Made by a program: the position numbers and the translations under genes | In this document: positions 7,761-15,796 of the stretch, piece by piece | Numbering within the stretch: position 1 is the stretch's first letter | How the letters are laid out: each line of letters begins with the position of its first letter | The notes under the pieces: generated by a model | What the model was told of the DNA's origin: nothing | Seen by the model: the letters and a program-made list of their open reading frames with translations, nothing else | Database searches by the model: none | Source of the DNA: Alphaproteobacteria bacterium | GTDB lineage: Bacteria; Pseudomonadota; Alphaproteobacteria; CACIAM-22H2 | DNA length: 64,000 bases | Direction: 5' to 3' | Assembly: GCA_017308135.1 (NCBI GenBank) | Contig: JAFKFM010000013.1 | Coordinates: 127,437-191,436 of the forward strand

Positions 7761-8381
7761 CTAAGCCGCCGAAGGCAGCAGGTCTGGCAGCACCGGGTCG
7801 TCACATCCGCGTGCCTGGCGGATCGTGGCGAGCGTTTCGCGATTGAAGGACATGCGCAGCGCGACCACCTCATCGCGGCCGATGCGCTTGAGAAAACCCA
7901 GAGGTCGTACGAAGAACCGCAACTGCATGGCGATCACCATCAGACGCCAATCGATCGCGACCGTGACAGTGTCGACCCGGTGTGCCATCCCCCATTCGAC
8001 GACGCCTTGCGCGAGCTCGAGAAAGGGGCCATCCGCACGCGGCCGCATCTCGCGGCTGCCGGGGGCAACACAAAAGCGCGTCCACTCGAAGACGCGCGGA
8101 CCGCGCGGCGGCCGGCGATGACACAGATCGGTCAGGACGTCGCTGAGGAGATGTGGCCTGGTCGTCGGCAGAAGACGCTGATACCCGACGATCTCGTCGC
8201 CACGAAGGCAGATCTGGTGAATCGCATGAACATCGTCGAAGCGGTCGCGCTCCAGGCCGTCCGGCTGGCGCAGGTCCATCCAGCCCTTCTCGTCGACAAA
8301 GATCGAATGACGGAAACGGAAGACGCGATCCATCAGCGTAGCATGCCGACTGATGTCTGAGCCAGGAATGACCATGAGCAT
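7761..8381 (-). CDS. Acyl-homoserine-lactone synthase (LuxI/TraI family)
   Basis: 206-aa autoinducer synthase making an N-acyl-homoserine lactone from S-adenosylmethionine and acyl-ACP. Family marks: 'RVFRFRHSIFVDEKGWMD' (the R-x-x-x-F/W core near residues 20-35), 'RDRFDDVHAIHQICLRGDEIVGYQRLLPT' and 'VFEWTRFCVAP', the conserved E-x-x-R region. The ATG at 8381 is preceded by GAGGAG. It sits beside transfer genes, so quorum control of conjugation is inferred, as with TraI on Ti plasmids and rhizobial ICEs. No LuxR-type regulator is present in the window. Confidence 0.88.
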   Translation of the reverse strand: MLMVIPGSDISRHATLMDRVFRFRHSIFVDEKGWMDLRQPDGLERDRFDDVHAIHQICLRGDEIVGYQRLLPTTRPHLLSDVLTDLCHRRPPRGPRVFEWTRFCVAPGSREMRPRADGPFLELAQGVVEWGMAHRVDTVTVAIDWRLMVIAMQLRFFVRPLGFLKRIGRDEVVALRMSFNRETLATIRQARGCDDPVLPDLLPSAA

Positions 8382-8390
8382 TGAAGACTC

Positions 8391-8413
8391 CTCAGCTTGT
8401 GGGACAAGCCGAG
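8391..8413 (-). promoter_or_regulatory. Dyad upstream of the autoinducer synthase, candidate lux/tra box
   Basis: CTCAGCTTGT-GGG-ACAAGCCGAG is an inverted repeat with 9 of 10 paired positions, immediately before the ribosome binding site of the AHL synthase. Size and symmetry fit a LuxR-family operator, though its sequence is not the Ti-plasmid tra box. A hairpin in the 5' leader is the alternative. Confidence 0.4.
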
Positions 8414-8443
8414 TTGGTCATGAACCGAATCGGAGCGGTATGG

Positions 8444-8797
8444 TCACAAAGCACCATTGCGCGACGGTTCGCTCACCGGTTGCACAACCTTAGAAGGCTT
8501 CTGATCATGGGGCGTGGGCTCCAGTCGGTAAGTCACAGAGCCCGCAGTTAACACGATGGCCAGATCCAAATCCGTGAGGATCGTCGCAAGATCGCCGCGG
8601 CAATCGACCAGGCGTGGCGTCGCGACTGCCACCAGCTTTGGTATAGCCCTATCGAAGACAACGACGTTCGTCTCGCCATTGAGTCGCGGGTCGTACATCA
8701 GGTCGTCAGGGTTCGCGTCGTGCGACCACAGAGCCCGCGACCAGATGCGGGCAAGACCCTGCGCGCTTGCGCGCGCGACGTCGGTTGGAATTCCCAT
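8444..8797 (-). pseudogene. C-terminal fragment of a RES-domain toxin
   Basis: A 117-aa frame holding only the second half of a RES (NAD+ phosphorylase toxin) domain: 'LARIWSRALWSHDANPDDLMYDPRLN', 'ETNVVVFDRA', and the closing 'RGDLATILTDLDLAIV'. RES proteins are usually about 150-230 aa and carry an N-terminal part that is absent here; the frame is closed by a stop shortly upstream (about 8816). The missing N-terminal part, with its antitoxin, is found on the same strand at 38.4-39.4 kb, on the other side of the arsenic island. Confidence 0.6.
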
Positions 8798-8971
8798 TCG
8801 AACGTGGCCGCGTTTTATTCACGGTCGCTTCGCAATTCGTTGCGGTGTTTCTTGCGAAATCCAGGTCGTGTCCGGCTGTATGAATTTGATCTGGAGGGAA
8901 AGCGAGATCGATCCTATGAGGAGGCGCCCTGGTCCGCGATAAACAGCCAGTCAGATTGGCCAAACGCCTTA

Positions 8972-10150
8972 TTACTCAAATGACACCGCTTGCGAGGCAC
9001 GATGGTTGGCGCTTGGCAACAAAAGCAGCGCCACAAGTGCCGCAATACTCAAGAGCGAGGAGACCGCCACAATCCCGCGTCCTATTGGTTCGATCAACAG
9101 TCCGAAGCCGAGCGGCGCCAGCGCCTGGGCGATGCGCGACGGGGCGCCGATGAGTCCGAGCCGATAGGCGTAGTTGTCCGGACCGAAGATCGCCAGCGGC
9201 AGCGTGCCCCGCGCGATCGTAAGGATACCGTTGCCGGCGCCATGCAACAGGGCGAACGCCGCTGCGCCGCCGCCGCCGAAGATTCCGATCACGCAGGCTC
9301 CGATCGGATGCGTAATGCAGGCGAGCCGTGTCGAGAACAACGGGTGAAACCTGCTCAGTGTGCCGGCCTCGAGAACGCGTGCCGCGACCTGCGCGGGTCC
9401 GATCATTATGCCGGCGAACACGGCCTGCGCCGGTGTGGCGCCGAATGCCTCGACGATACGTGGCAGGTGCGCCGCCATCGCTGACGTCACCGTCCATGCC
9501 GCTGCGAAGGCGAACGACAGCAGAACCATCGTCCGGTCGATCGGGATGTGCGGCTTGACGACCGGACTATCGGTTCGCTTCGTCGGCGCCGTCTTCGGCA
9601 GAAAAAACAGATTGAGCGGAAGTCCGATCACGATGTGCGCCGCGGCCCACGCGTAGCATGTTTCCCGCCATCCGATGATCTCCAGCCCGAGCGAACTGAG
9701 CGGCCACCCGACCGTACTGGCGAACCCAGCGATCAATGTGATCCCGGTGATGGCTCGCCGGGCGTTCTCGCCGTAGATCCGTCCGAGCGCACCGAATGCC
9801 GCGTCGTAGAGGCCCAAACCCATGCCGATACCAAGCAGCAGCCAAGCAGCACCGAGCATCCACAAGGTGGTCGATGCCCCGAGTAGCACAAGACCACCGG
9901 CAAATATGATGTTCGACGCCGAGAGCACCTGGCGGCCGCCGACGCGGTCGATCTGGCGGCCGACGCGTGGCCCGAGCAACCCCGAAATCACCAGCGACGC
10001 CGAGAACGCGGCGAAGAACCAGTTGCTGGAGATTCCAAGATCGCGCGCGATCGGATCGGCGAGGATCGCCGGCAGGTAATAGCTCGAGGCCCAGGCGAGA
10101 GTCTGCGTCGTGCCCAACGCGGCAATGACCGGCAACTGGCGATCGCTCAT
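8972..10150 (-). CDS. MFS transporter in an ars operon (ArsK-like candidate)
   Basis: 392-aa, 12-helix major facilitator. I use the ATG at 10150 (MSDRQLPVIAALGTTQTLAWASSYYLPA), 10 bp after the arsO stop; the longer frame would overlap arsO. The loop 'GPRVGRQIDRVGGRQVL' between helices 2 and 3 is the MFS signature. It is the third gene of an arsR-arsO-MFS run, which points to export of an arsenical. ArsK is a known arsenite/organoarsenical MFS exporter, but I cannot confirm orthology; YnfM-type drug exporters are the other option. Confidence 0.75.
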   Translation of the reverse strand: MSDRQLPVIAALGTTQTLAWASSYYLPAILADPIARDLGISSNWFFAAFSASLVISGLLGPRVGRQIDRVGGRQVLSASNIIFAGGLVLLGASTTLWMLGAAWLLLGIGMGLGLYDAAFGALGRIYGENARRAITGITLIAGFASTVGWPLSSLGLEIIGWRETCYAWAAAHIVIGLPLNLFFLPKTAPTKRTDSPVVKPHIPIDRTMVLLSFAFAAAWTVTSAMAAHLPRIVEAFGATPAQAVFAGIMIGPAQVAARVLEAGTLSRFHPLFSTRLACITHPIGACVIGIFGGGGAAAFALLHGAGNGILTIARGTLPLAIFGPDNYAYRLGLIGAPSRIAQALAPLGFGLLIEPIGRGIVAVSSLLSIAALVALLLLPSANHRASQAVSFE

Positions 10151-10160
10151 GCGGTTGCCT

Positions 10161-11525
10161 TCATGCACAGCCGCATCCGGACTTGCCAGCGATCTTTGCG
10201 TCCGCGTCCTCCATGCAGCATGCATCAACGGCTGTCGGCGCCGGACCGCCGCAGCATCCAGCCGATGCCGGGTCACCCTCGACGCCACCCCGCGTGCATA
10301 CCCCCGTCTCGGGGAGCTCGAGTTCGACGCGTTCGGCGGCTTCGCGGTCACCGGCGATATCGGCGGCAATCGACCTGACCTGTTCGTAACCAGTGATCAT
10401 CAGGAAGGTCGGCGCGCGGCCATAGGATTTCATGCCGGCAAGGTACAGGCCCGGTTCGTCCTGCGCCAATTCCCGCGCGCCATGGGGGCGCACCGTCCCG
10501 CAGCTATGTTCGTTGGGGTCGATCAGCGGCGCGAGTGCGACGGGCGCTTCGATCGCGGGGTCGAGCCGGAGGCGCAGTTCGCTCAAGAAACTAAGATCCG
10601 GCCGGAAGCCCGTGGCGACAATCAACTCATCCACGACGACGTGGCGGCCGCAACATGAGGAGCCGGCGCCGATGCGCAATCGATCGCCGGCGGCCGATAG
10701 GTGTGTCACGCCGAATCCAGGCTCGACCCGGATTTTGCCCGCTGCAACGAGTTCGGCGAACGCGGCACCGAGTTCACCCCGCGCTGCGAGCTTGTCGTTG
10801 GCGCCTCCCCCGAACGCCTTTGACGGATCGGAGCCGCGCAGGAGCCAGACGACTTCTGTCCCAGGCGCCTCGTCGCGAAGCCGCGCCAGCTCGGTCAGCG
10901 TGCCGATCGCTGAATGGCCCGCGCCGAGTACGGCGACGGTCTTGCCTGCATACCGAGCGCGGCCGGCGCCGCGGATATCGGGCATGGCATAGGCAATGCG
11001 ATCGGCAAACTCTTGCTCTCCCATCGCCGGCAGACCATTTGCGCCGGCGGGATTGGGGGAAGACCACGTGCCCGAGGTATCGATCATGGCATCGGCGCGC
11101 AGCGTCTCCGGCCCCTTGCCGTTCTGGTAGCGGATTTCGAATGGTGCTTGCTCGCGTCCGCTGGTCTTGGCCTTGTCGAAGCCGACGCGACTGATCGCGG
11201 TCACACGGCTCGACGTGCGGATCACATCCGCAAGCGGCGTGCGGGTCGCAAGCGGATCGAGATACTGCTCGAGCAGCTCGGCCCCGGTCGGATAGACATG
11301 CGGATCCGGCGAGTTCCAGCCCGTCGCGGACAGCAGCCTCGCCGCGGCCTTGTCGACATTGTACTCCCAAGGCGAGAACAATTGGACGTGTTTCCACTGG
11401 CGAACGGCGTGCCCGGCGGCAGGCCCGGCCTCCAGCACGATCGGCGTCATGCCGCGTTCCAACACGTGGGCGGCGGCGGCCAGGCCGACGGGGCCGGCTC
11501 CGATGATGGCCACTTTCTTTGTCAT
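10161..11525 (-). CDS. arsO: ArsO-like flavin-dependent oxidoreductase
   Basis: 454-aa FAD/NAD(P)-binding protein. FAD motif 'VAIIGAGPVGLAAAAHVLERG' at residues 5-25 and a second Rossmann motif 'VAVLGAGHSAIGTL' in the middle; 'IVATGFRPDLSF' is the ATG motif. The C-terminus is unusual, with clustered cysteines (VCTRGG, AGCCGGP, DACCMED, SGCGCA), as expected for a protein meeting thiophilic metalloids. The ATG at 11525 follows AGGAGAAGAAG. It lies between arsR and an MFS exporter. ArsO is described as a putative flavin monooxygenase in ars operons; its substrate is not established. Confidence 0.7.
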   Translation of the reverse strand: MTKKVAIIGAGPVGLAAAAHVLERGMTPIVLEAGPAAGHAVRQWKHVQLFSPWEYNVDKAAARLLSATGWNSPDPHVYPTGAELLEQYLDPLATRTPLADVIRTSSRVTAISRVGFDKAKTSGREQAPFEIRYQNGKGPETLRADAMIDTSGTWSSPNPAGANGLPAMGEQEFADRIAYAMPDIRGAGRARYAGKTVAVLGAGHSAIGTLTELARLRDEAPGTEVVWLLRGSDPSKAFGGGANDKLAARGELGAAFAELVAAGKIRVEPGFGVTHLSAAGDRLRIGAGSSCCGRHVVVDELIVATGFRPDLSFLSELRLRLDPAIEAPVALAPLIDPNEHSCGTVRPHGARELAQDEPGLYLAGMKSYGRAPTFLMITGYEQVRSIAADIAGDREAAERVELELPETGVCTRGGVEGDPASAGCCGGPAPTAVDACCMEDADAKIAGKSGCGCA

Positions 11526-11554
11526 CTTCTTCTCCTGTATTTCTGGAAACGTCG

Positions 11555-11564
11555 AATTATAGAA
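11555..11564. promoter_or_regulatory. Candidate ArsR half-site between arsR and arsO
   Basis: AATTATAGAA here is the reverse complement of TTCTATAATT found upstream of arsR at 11938. Its position before the arsO ribosome binding site suggests a second control point within the operon. Confidence 0.35.
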
Positions 11565-11574
11565 GCCAAAAAAA

Positions 11575-11892
11575 TCAGGCGGCGGACTTTGCGTCGGAGC
11601 ACTCTGTCTCGTCCGCGCAGCATTCCGCCGCCAAAAAATCGACCAGGCCACGCATCGTGTCGTATTCGGCGTGACAGATCAGCGTCACACCGTCTCGCTT
11701 CTGGAACACCAGACCCACCGCCATGAGCGCCTTGAGATGATAGGACATCGTCGAACCTGCGACCTTGAGCTTCTCACAGAGCCGGCCTACGGGCATCCCT
11801 GCGTGTCCGGCGCGAACCAGAACGCGATAGATCTTCAACCTCGTGGGGCTTCCGAGCGCCTCGAGGCGGGCGGCGGCATCATCTATTCTCAT
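11575..11892 (-). CDS. arsR: ArsR-family arsenic-responsive repressor
   Basis: 105-aa winged-helix repressor. 'LGSPTRLKIYRVLVRAG' starts the domain; the recognition helix region is 'VAGSTMSYHLKALMAVGLV'. The ELCxC motif of classical ArsR is replaced (LCEKLKVAG keeps one Cys); instead the C-terminus carries CC-x4-C ('AECCADETECSD'), a plausible As(III) site like that of CgArsR/AfArsR types. It is upstream of arsO and the MFS gene on the same strand and presumably controls them. Confidence 0.85.
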   Translation of the reverse strand: MRIDDAAARLEALGSPTRLKIYRVLVRAGHAGMPVGRLCEKLKVAGSTMSYHLKALMAVGLVFQKRDGVTLICHAEYDTMRGLVDFLAAECCADETECSDAKSAA

Positions 11893-11937
11893 GGCTCCAA
11901 GATGGGGCGTCCGCCCTCCCCTGTCAACCCTCTATCT

Positions 11938-11957
11938 TTCTATAATTACTGAATTAT
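11938..11957 (-). promoter_or_regulatory. Candidate ArsR operator upstream of arsR-arsO
   Basis: ATAATT-ACTG-AATTAT (11942-11957) is a perfect inverted repeat 50 bp upstream of the arsR start, in an AT-rich island inside GC-rich DNA. Its left arm extends to TTCTATAATT (11938-11947), which recurs before arsO. Confidence 0.45.
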
Positions 11958-12190
11958 GGATCGAAGTGTTCCCGCGTCTGCCTCGCACGTTCGGCGGCGG
12001 CGAACTCCGGGATGCTGATCATGACCGAACGCAAAGCGCTCATGGCAACGGATGGGACATGCTTGTCGTTCAGGAGCGGTGATGAGCCTCCGGTCCGTCT
12101 CCAATATCAAATTGATAGACAGCTCCGCCTCCGGAAGCGGCCATGACCGTCGTTCCGCTGCCCGGCGAGCACTCTCAGTCGGACATCGTC

Positions 12191-12451
12191 TCAGTCATTT
12201 TTGCCGAGCAAGTCCCTCAGCGTCGATATATCCAGCATCGATTCGATCAGGATCGTCCTCAGCTTCTGGTTCTCGTCTTTCAATGCTCTAAGCTTCTGCC
12301 CTTCAGAGACCTCCATACGGCCAAAGCGGGATATCCACGTATAAAGCGTTGTACGGCCGATGCCGTGTTTGCGGCATAGTTCGCCTACCGGCAACCCGGC
12401 TGCGTCCTCCTGCAAAATCTTGAGGATGCGCTCGTCCGTGAAAGTGCTCAT
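12191..12451 (-). mobile_element. Orphan IS3-family OrfA (insertion sequence remnant)
   Basis: 86-aa transposase N-terminal protein with a helix-turn-helix ('LPVGELCRKHGIGRTTLYTWISRFG') and a leucine-zipper-like coiled coil ('LRALKDENQKLRTILIESMLDISTLRDLL') typical of IS3 OrfA (IS407/IS2 type). OrfB with the DDE catalytic domain should follow on the minus strand below 12191, but no such frame is present. It is therefore a remnant, next to the end of the phn operon. Confidence 0.75.
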
Positions 12452-12476
12452 TGGAGAACGAAGCCCTAGCTCAGTG

Positions 12477-13322
12477 TTATTTCGGGGAGTAGATCAATTG
12501 CCTGATCCGGGCAGAAACAAAATCAATCGTCGCAACCGTGATGAGGATCATCAGGATGATGAACGACACATGGTCCCAGTTCTGCTGGTTAATCTCGTTC
12601 GAAAGATACAAGCCAATTCCACCGGCTCCCACGATGCCGATGACCGTCGCGGAGCGCGTATTCGATTCGAAATAGTAGAGAACCTGGCTCAGGAAAATTG
12701 GCAGCACCTGTGGAACGATGCCGAAACGCAGCCTGTGACTCCTGGATCCACCCGTGGACACAATACCCTCCACGGGCTTGCGATCAGCGGTCTCGATGAC
12801 TTCCGAAAACAGCTTCCCAAATGAACCCACATCGGACATCGCAACCGCCAGGATGCCAGCAAAAGGCCCGAGCCCGACGACGTTGATAAAAACCAGCGCC
12901 CAGATCAACGTGTCCACGCCGCGGATGGCATCGAACCAGCGGCGGGCAAAAAAATGCACGACGCCCTGGTTAACAACGTTCCTCGCGGCCAGGAGCGATA
13001 GCGGAAACGCAATCAGAGACGCCAGCAACGTTCCCAAAAACGCGATGGCAAGTGTCTGTGCCAGCGCCTTCACGTATGTCGGGAAAAGCTCACCGGCGCT
13101 CGGCGGGAACATCAACCCAAGAATGATGCGGAGCCTTTCCGCCCCATGAATAATCGCCATGGGCGAGAATCCCAGCCAGATAAGGCCAAAAATGAAAAGC
13201 CCAAGCACGGACAAAACAAGCCCGACCGCTTTCGCTCGGGTGGCCCATCGGACCGAAAACAGATGAGGATAGGCCGCTTGCAATGCCGCCAGATCCGCTT
13301 GCTGCACACTTCTATTGCTCAT
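12477..13322 (-). CDS. phnE: PhnE-type phosphonate/phosphite ABC permease 2
   Basis: 281-aa inner-membrane permease with about six hydrophobic segments. The binding-protein-dependent transport signature is 'EVIETADRKPVEGIVSTGGSR', and 'GIVGAGGIGLYL' is the PhnE-type end motif. Start ATG at 13322 overlaps the stop of permease 1; the longer frame is rejected because it runs through that gene. Together with permease 1 and PhnD it forms a transporter, but no PhnC ATPase follows; the next open frame is an IS3 remnant. Confidence 0.88.
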   Translation of the reverse strand: MSNRSVQQADLAALQAAYPHLFSVRWATRAKAVGLVLSVLGLFIFGLIWLGFSPMAIIHGAERLRIILGLMFPPSAGELFPTYVKALAQTLAIAFLGTLLASLIAFPLSLLAARNVVNQGVVHFFARRWFDAIRGVDTLIWALVFINVVGLGPFAGILAVAMSDVGSFGKLFSEVIETADRKPVEGIVSTGGSRSHRLRFGIVPQVLPIFLSQVLYYFESNTRSATVIGIVGAGGIGLYLSNEINQQNWDHVSFIILMILITVATIDFVSARIRQLIYSPK

Positions 13323-14203
13323 TGCGGCAGTCCGATATCGAGGAAGCGATGGCGCAGCTTCTCGGTAAAGAGATCGATCAGGGATACGGTCAAGACGATC
13401 ATGACTAAGATCGCGCTGACATCGGAATAGTAGAATTGCCGGATGGAGCTGAGAAGTTCTTTGCCTATTCCGCCAGCGCCGACAAATCCCATCACCGTCG
13501 CGCCCCGGACGTTGATTTCGAATCGAAGCAGTCCGTAGCTGACGAAATTCGAGATGACCTGTGGAAGAACAGCGAAACGAATCTGCGCGAACCAATCAGC
13601 GCCCGTCGAACGAAGGCCTTCAACGGGTTTCAGGTCGATATTCTCGACAACTTCGGAAAATTGTTTCCCGAGTGCACCTGTGGTGTGAATGGCGATTGCC
13701 AGAACGCCGGGTATCGGCCCTAGTCCAATCGCGTAAACAAAGAGCAGTGCAAATACGATGTCGGGAACGGTTCGACAGAATTCGAGACTTCGCTTGACGA
13801 CAAAGGTCAGAACAGGCGCATTGAGAATATTTGCACTCGTCAGAAAACATAGACAGAAACCGATCCCCGCCCCGGCCAACGTTCCGACATAGGCGACAAG
13901 AAGCGTTTCGAGCAGGAGCTCGACCCAGAACCAGCCATTCCAGTACCATTCCGAAATATCTTCCGACAAATGCGCCAAACGCAAGGTCGGCGTGATGTCG
14001 TAGAAGTATGACCAGAAACGCGGGATTCCTGCAGCGAATCTTGCCAGGTCGACCTCTCCGACCCATGCGGCGATAAGCACGCATGTGAGGAAACCGATCC
14101 CGGAAGCAATTCTGCGCTGCCTCTTTTCGGAGACTGAACGCTCATAATCCCTCAGCAGCAGGTCCACTCGCTGCTGACGGATTAACGGTGCAATCCTCGC
14201 CAT
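13319..14203 (-). CDS. phnE: PhnE-type phosphonate/phosphite ABC permease 1
   Basis: 294-aa permease starting MARIAPLIRQQRVDLLL, with six predicted membrane segments. The ABC-permease loop reads 'EVVENIDLKPVEGLRSTGADW' and the end motif 'GFVGAGGIGKELL'. It is 17 bp downstream of phnD and overlaps the second permease by four bases. Substrate (phosphonate, phosphite or an arsenic analogue) cannot be decided from sequence. Confidence 0.88.
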   Translation of the reverse strand: MARIAPLIRQQRVDLLLRDYERSVSEKRQRRIASGIGFLTCVLIAAWVGEVDLARFAAGIPRFWSYFYDITPTLRLAHLSEDISEWYWNGWFWVELLLETLLVAYVGTLAGAGIGFCLCFLTSANILNAPVLTFVVKRSLEFCRTVPDIVFALLFVYAIGLGPIPGVLAIAIHTTGALGKQFSEVVENIDLKPVEGLRSTGADWFAQIRFAVLPQVISNFVSYGLLRFEINVRGATVMGFVGAGGIGKELLSSIRQFYYSDVSAILVMIVLTVSLIDLFTEKLRHRFLDIGLPQ

Positions 14204-14220
14204 CGAAGCAGCCCGTTGTC

Positions 14221-15159
14221 TTAGGAGGCACGCTTCTTTCGTTGCGCATCAAGCCAAAGATTCATTTTGACCGATTCTTCGTAATCCTTGGCCGTGACCT
14301 GTACGAAGCCAAGATCCTTGCCATCGGAAAGTTTTGCGAACGCTTCCTTGCTCTTCTGAGGCGCATCAAGGAAGGCCTTCGCAATCGCGGCTTTCATATC
14401 CTCGGGAAAGTCGGCGAGATAGGCGAAAGGAGAACCAGGCAACAGCGGTGACTTCCAGATCACTCTGAAATCGCCAATTGTCATTACCGTTCCATCGATC
14501 TTCTTGACCATGCCCTTGTTGAGCATACGGGTCAGGTTCGAGTCCGTCTCAGAATTCCACCAATTGACAGCGGCATCGACCGTTCCTGCGGCCAGCGCGA
14601 GCACTGCGTTTTCGTGGCTGCCTGTGGTCTGTGCGAGCTTGAAATGCTTATCGATCGGAAAGCCCTGTTGCGTCAGAAAATAATTCGGGGCTTTGTATCC
14701 GGAGGTCGACTCGACGTCGACATAGCCAAGTGTCTTTCCCTTGAGATCCTCGACTGACTGGAAAGAGCTGTCTGACCGCACGTACATGACTGAATAGTAT
14801 CCAATCGATCCGTCACTATTTCGCGTCGTGACGAACGGAACGACGTTTCCGCCTGAGACGCTGTTCGCTCGCGCATAAGCGCCGGGACCATAAAATCCAA
14901 TATGGATTTGTTTGTTCTTCTGTCCTTCGATCACAGCCGTGTAGTCGTTCGCGACACGAAGCGTCACTTTCACGCCGAGCTCCTTGGAAAGATAGTCCAC
15001 GAATGGCTTGTAACGTTCGATCACCCCTGTCGCGTTTTCTGCCGGGACGATCGCAAGCACGAGTTCCGGATACTTGTCGCGCCAGGTTTCGGCCTGAGCC
15101 GAACCAGCAATCAAAGCTGCCGCACCCATAGCCAATATGAATTTGCGTCGAGACGTCAT
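14221..15159 (-). CDS. phnD: PhnD-type periplasmic binding protein
   Basis: 312-aa substrate-binding protein of a phosphonate/phosphite ABC transporter. I chose ATG at 15159 because GGAGGGTGAA precedes it and it opens a signal peptide with an RR pair (MTSRRKFILAMGAAALIAGSAQA). Domain signs: 'VPAENATGVIERYKPFVDYLSKELGVKV', 'GFYGPGAYARAN', 'GYVDVESTSGY'. An operator-like dyad (15179-15196) lies 20 bp upstream. First gene of phnD-phnE-phnE. Proteins of this family also occur beside aio genes, where relation to AioX makes As-oxyanion binding conceivable. Confidence 0.85.
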   Translation of the reverse strand: MTSRRKFILAMGAAALIAGSAQAETWRDKYPELVLAIVPAENATGVIERYKPFVDYLSKELGVKVTLRVANDYTAVIEGQKNKQIHIGFYGPGAYARANSVSGGNVVPFVTTRNSDGSIGYYSVMYVRSDSSFQSVEDLKGKTLGYVDVESTSGYKAPNYFLTQQGFPIDKHFKLAQTTGSHENAVLALAAGTVDAAVNWWNSETDSNLTRMLNKGMVKKIDGTVMTIGDFRVIWKSPLLPGSPFAYLADFPEDMKAAIAKAFLDAPQKSKEAFAKLSDGKDLGFVQVTAKDYEESVKMNLWLDAQRKKRAS

Positions 15160-15178
15160 TTCACCCTCCGAGTCGATT

Positions 15179-15196
15179 TGTCGAGAATAATCGACA
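15179..15196. promoter_or_regulatory. Dyad TGTCGA-N6-TCGACA upstream of phnD
   Basis: TGTCGAGAATAATCGACA, a perfect inverted repeat with a 6-bp spacer, just before the phnD ribosome binding site. The same 6-6-6 dyad occurs before pstS1 (24038) and between pstS2 and an ArsR-ArsC fusion (34801). Confidence 0.6.
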
Positions 15197-15378
15197 TAAC
15201 CCATGACAATCTGATGACCGATCGGATGATCGCCCGAGGCGACGCGGACCACGCGGCCGACTGGTGAGGCGACAAGGCGGGGATTCGTCGTTATCCAGAC
15301 GCTTTTGGCGCGACATCGGGGCGGTCGGGCGCGACATTATCGTTTGACATCGCTCCATATATCCACAAGTCTAGATAT

Positions 15379-15744
15379 ATGAAGAACGATCAAGCCGTCG
15401 AGGTTTTGGCTGCCCTCGCCCAACCCACCCGGATGCGGGCGTTCCAGACTCTCGTGAATTGCGAACCGGCGGGCGTTTCCGCCGGCGATCTCGCAAGGAT
15501 GCTCGATGTCCCGCAGAATACGTTGTCCTCCCATCTTTCGATTCTTTCCCGGGCGGGACTGGTGACCGCCGAGCGGCAGAGCCGCTCGATCATTTACCGT
15601 GCCGACCTGGAGACGTTTCAGGCGGTCGCGCTCTTTCTGCTCCAGGACTGCTGTCGCGGCCGTCCGGAATTTTGTGCGCCGCTGATTGAGAGTTTAGAAT
15701 CCTGTTGCGTGCCGGCAAAGGAGGCCGTGGGTTCGAGACGTTAG
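15379..15744 (+). CDS. arsR: ArsR-family repressor with DCC-type arsenic site
   Basis: 121 aa. Winged helix from 'VLAALAQPTRMRAFQTLV' through 'DVPQNTLSSHLSILSRAGLVTAERQSRSIIYRA'. After it comes 'LLQDCCRGRPEFCAP', a cysteine triad also present in the ArsR half of the fusion at 34869 ([10 protein letters not shown]), and two more Cys (SCCVP). This probably binds As(III). Divergent from phnD and 53 bp before aioX; an AT-rich segment (ATATATCC…GATATAT, 15355-15378) precedes its start and may be an operator. Confidence 0.85.
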   Translation: MKNDQAVEVLAALAQPTRMRAFQTLVNCEPAGVSAGDLARMLDVPQNTLSSHLSILSRAGLVTAERQSRSIIYRADLETFQAVALFLLQDCCRGRPEFCAPLIESLESCCVPAKEAVGSRR

Positions 15745-15796
15745 CCGACGCATCGGGCATATGGCCAACGACGCGTGGCTGAAGAGGAGTGCGAAT

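Noticed and set aside
8720..8983. Plus-strand frame with a coding-like end (RVRLYEFDLEGKRDRSYEE)
   Set aside because: Overlaps the RES fragment; the end looks protein-like and might be a remnant of a gene at the island border, but I cannot assign it.
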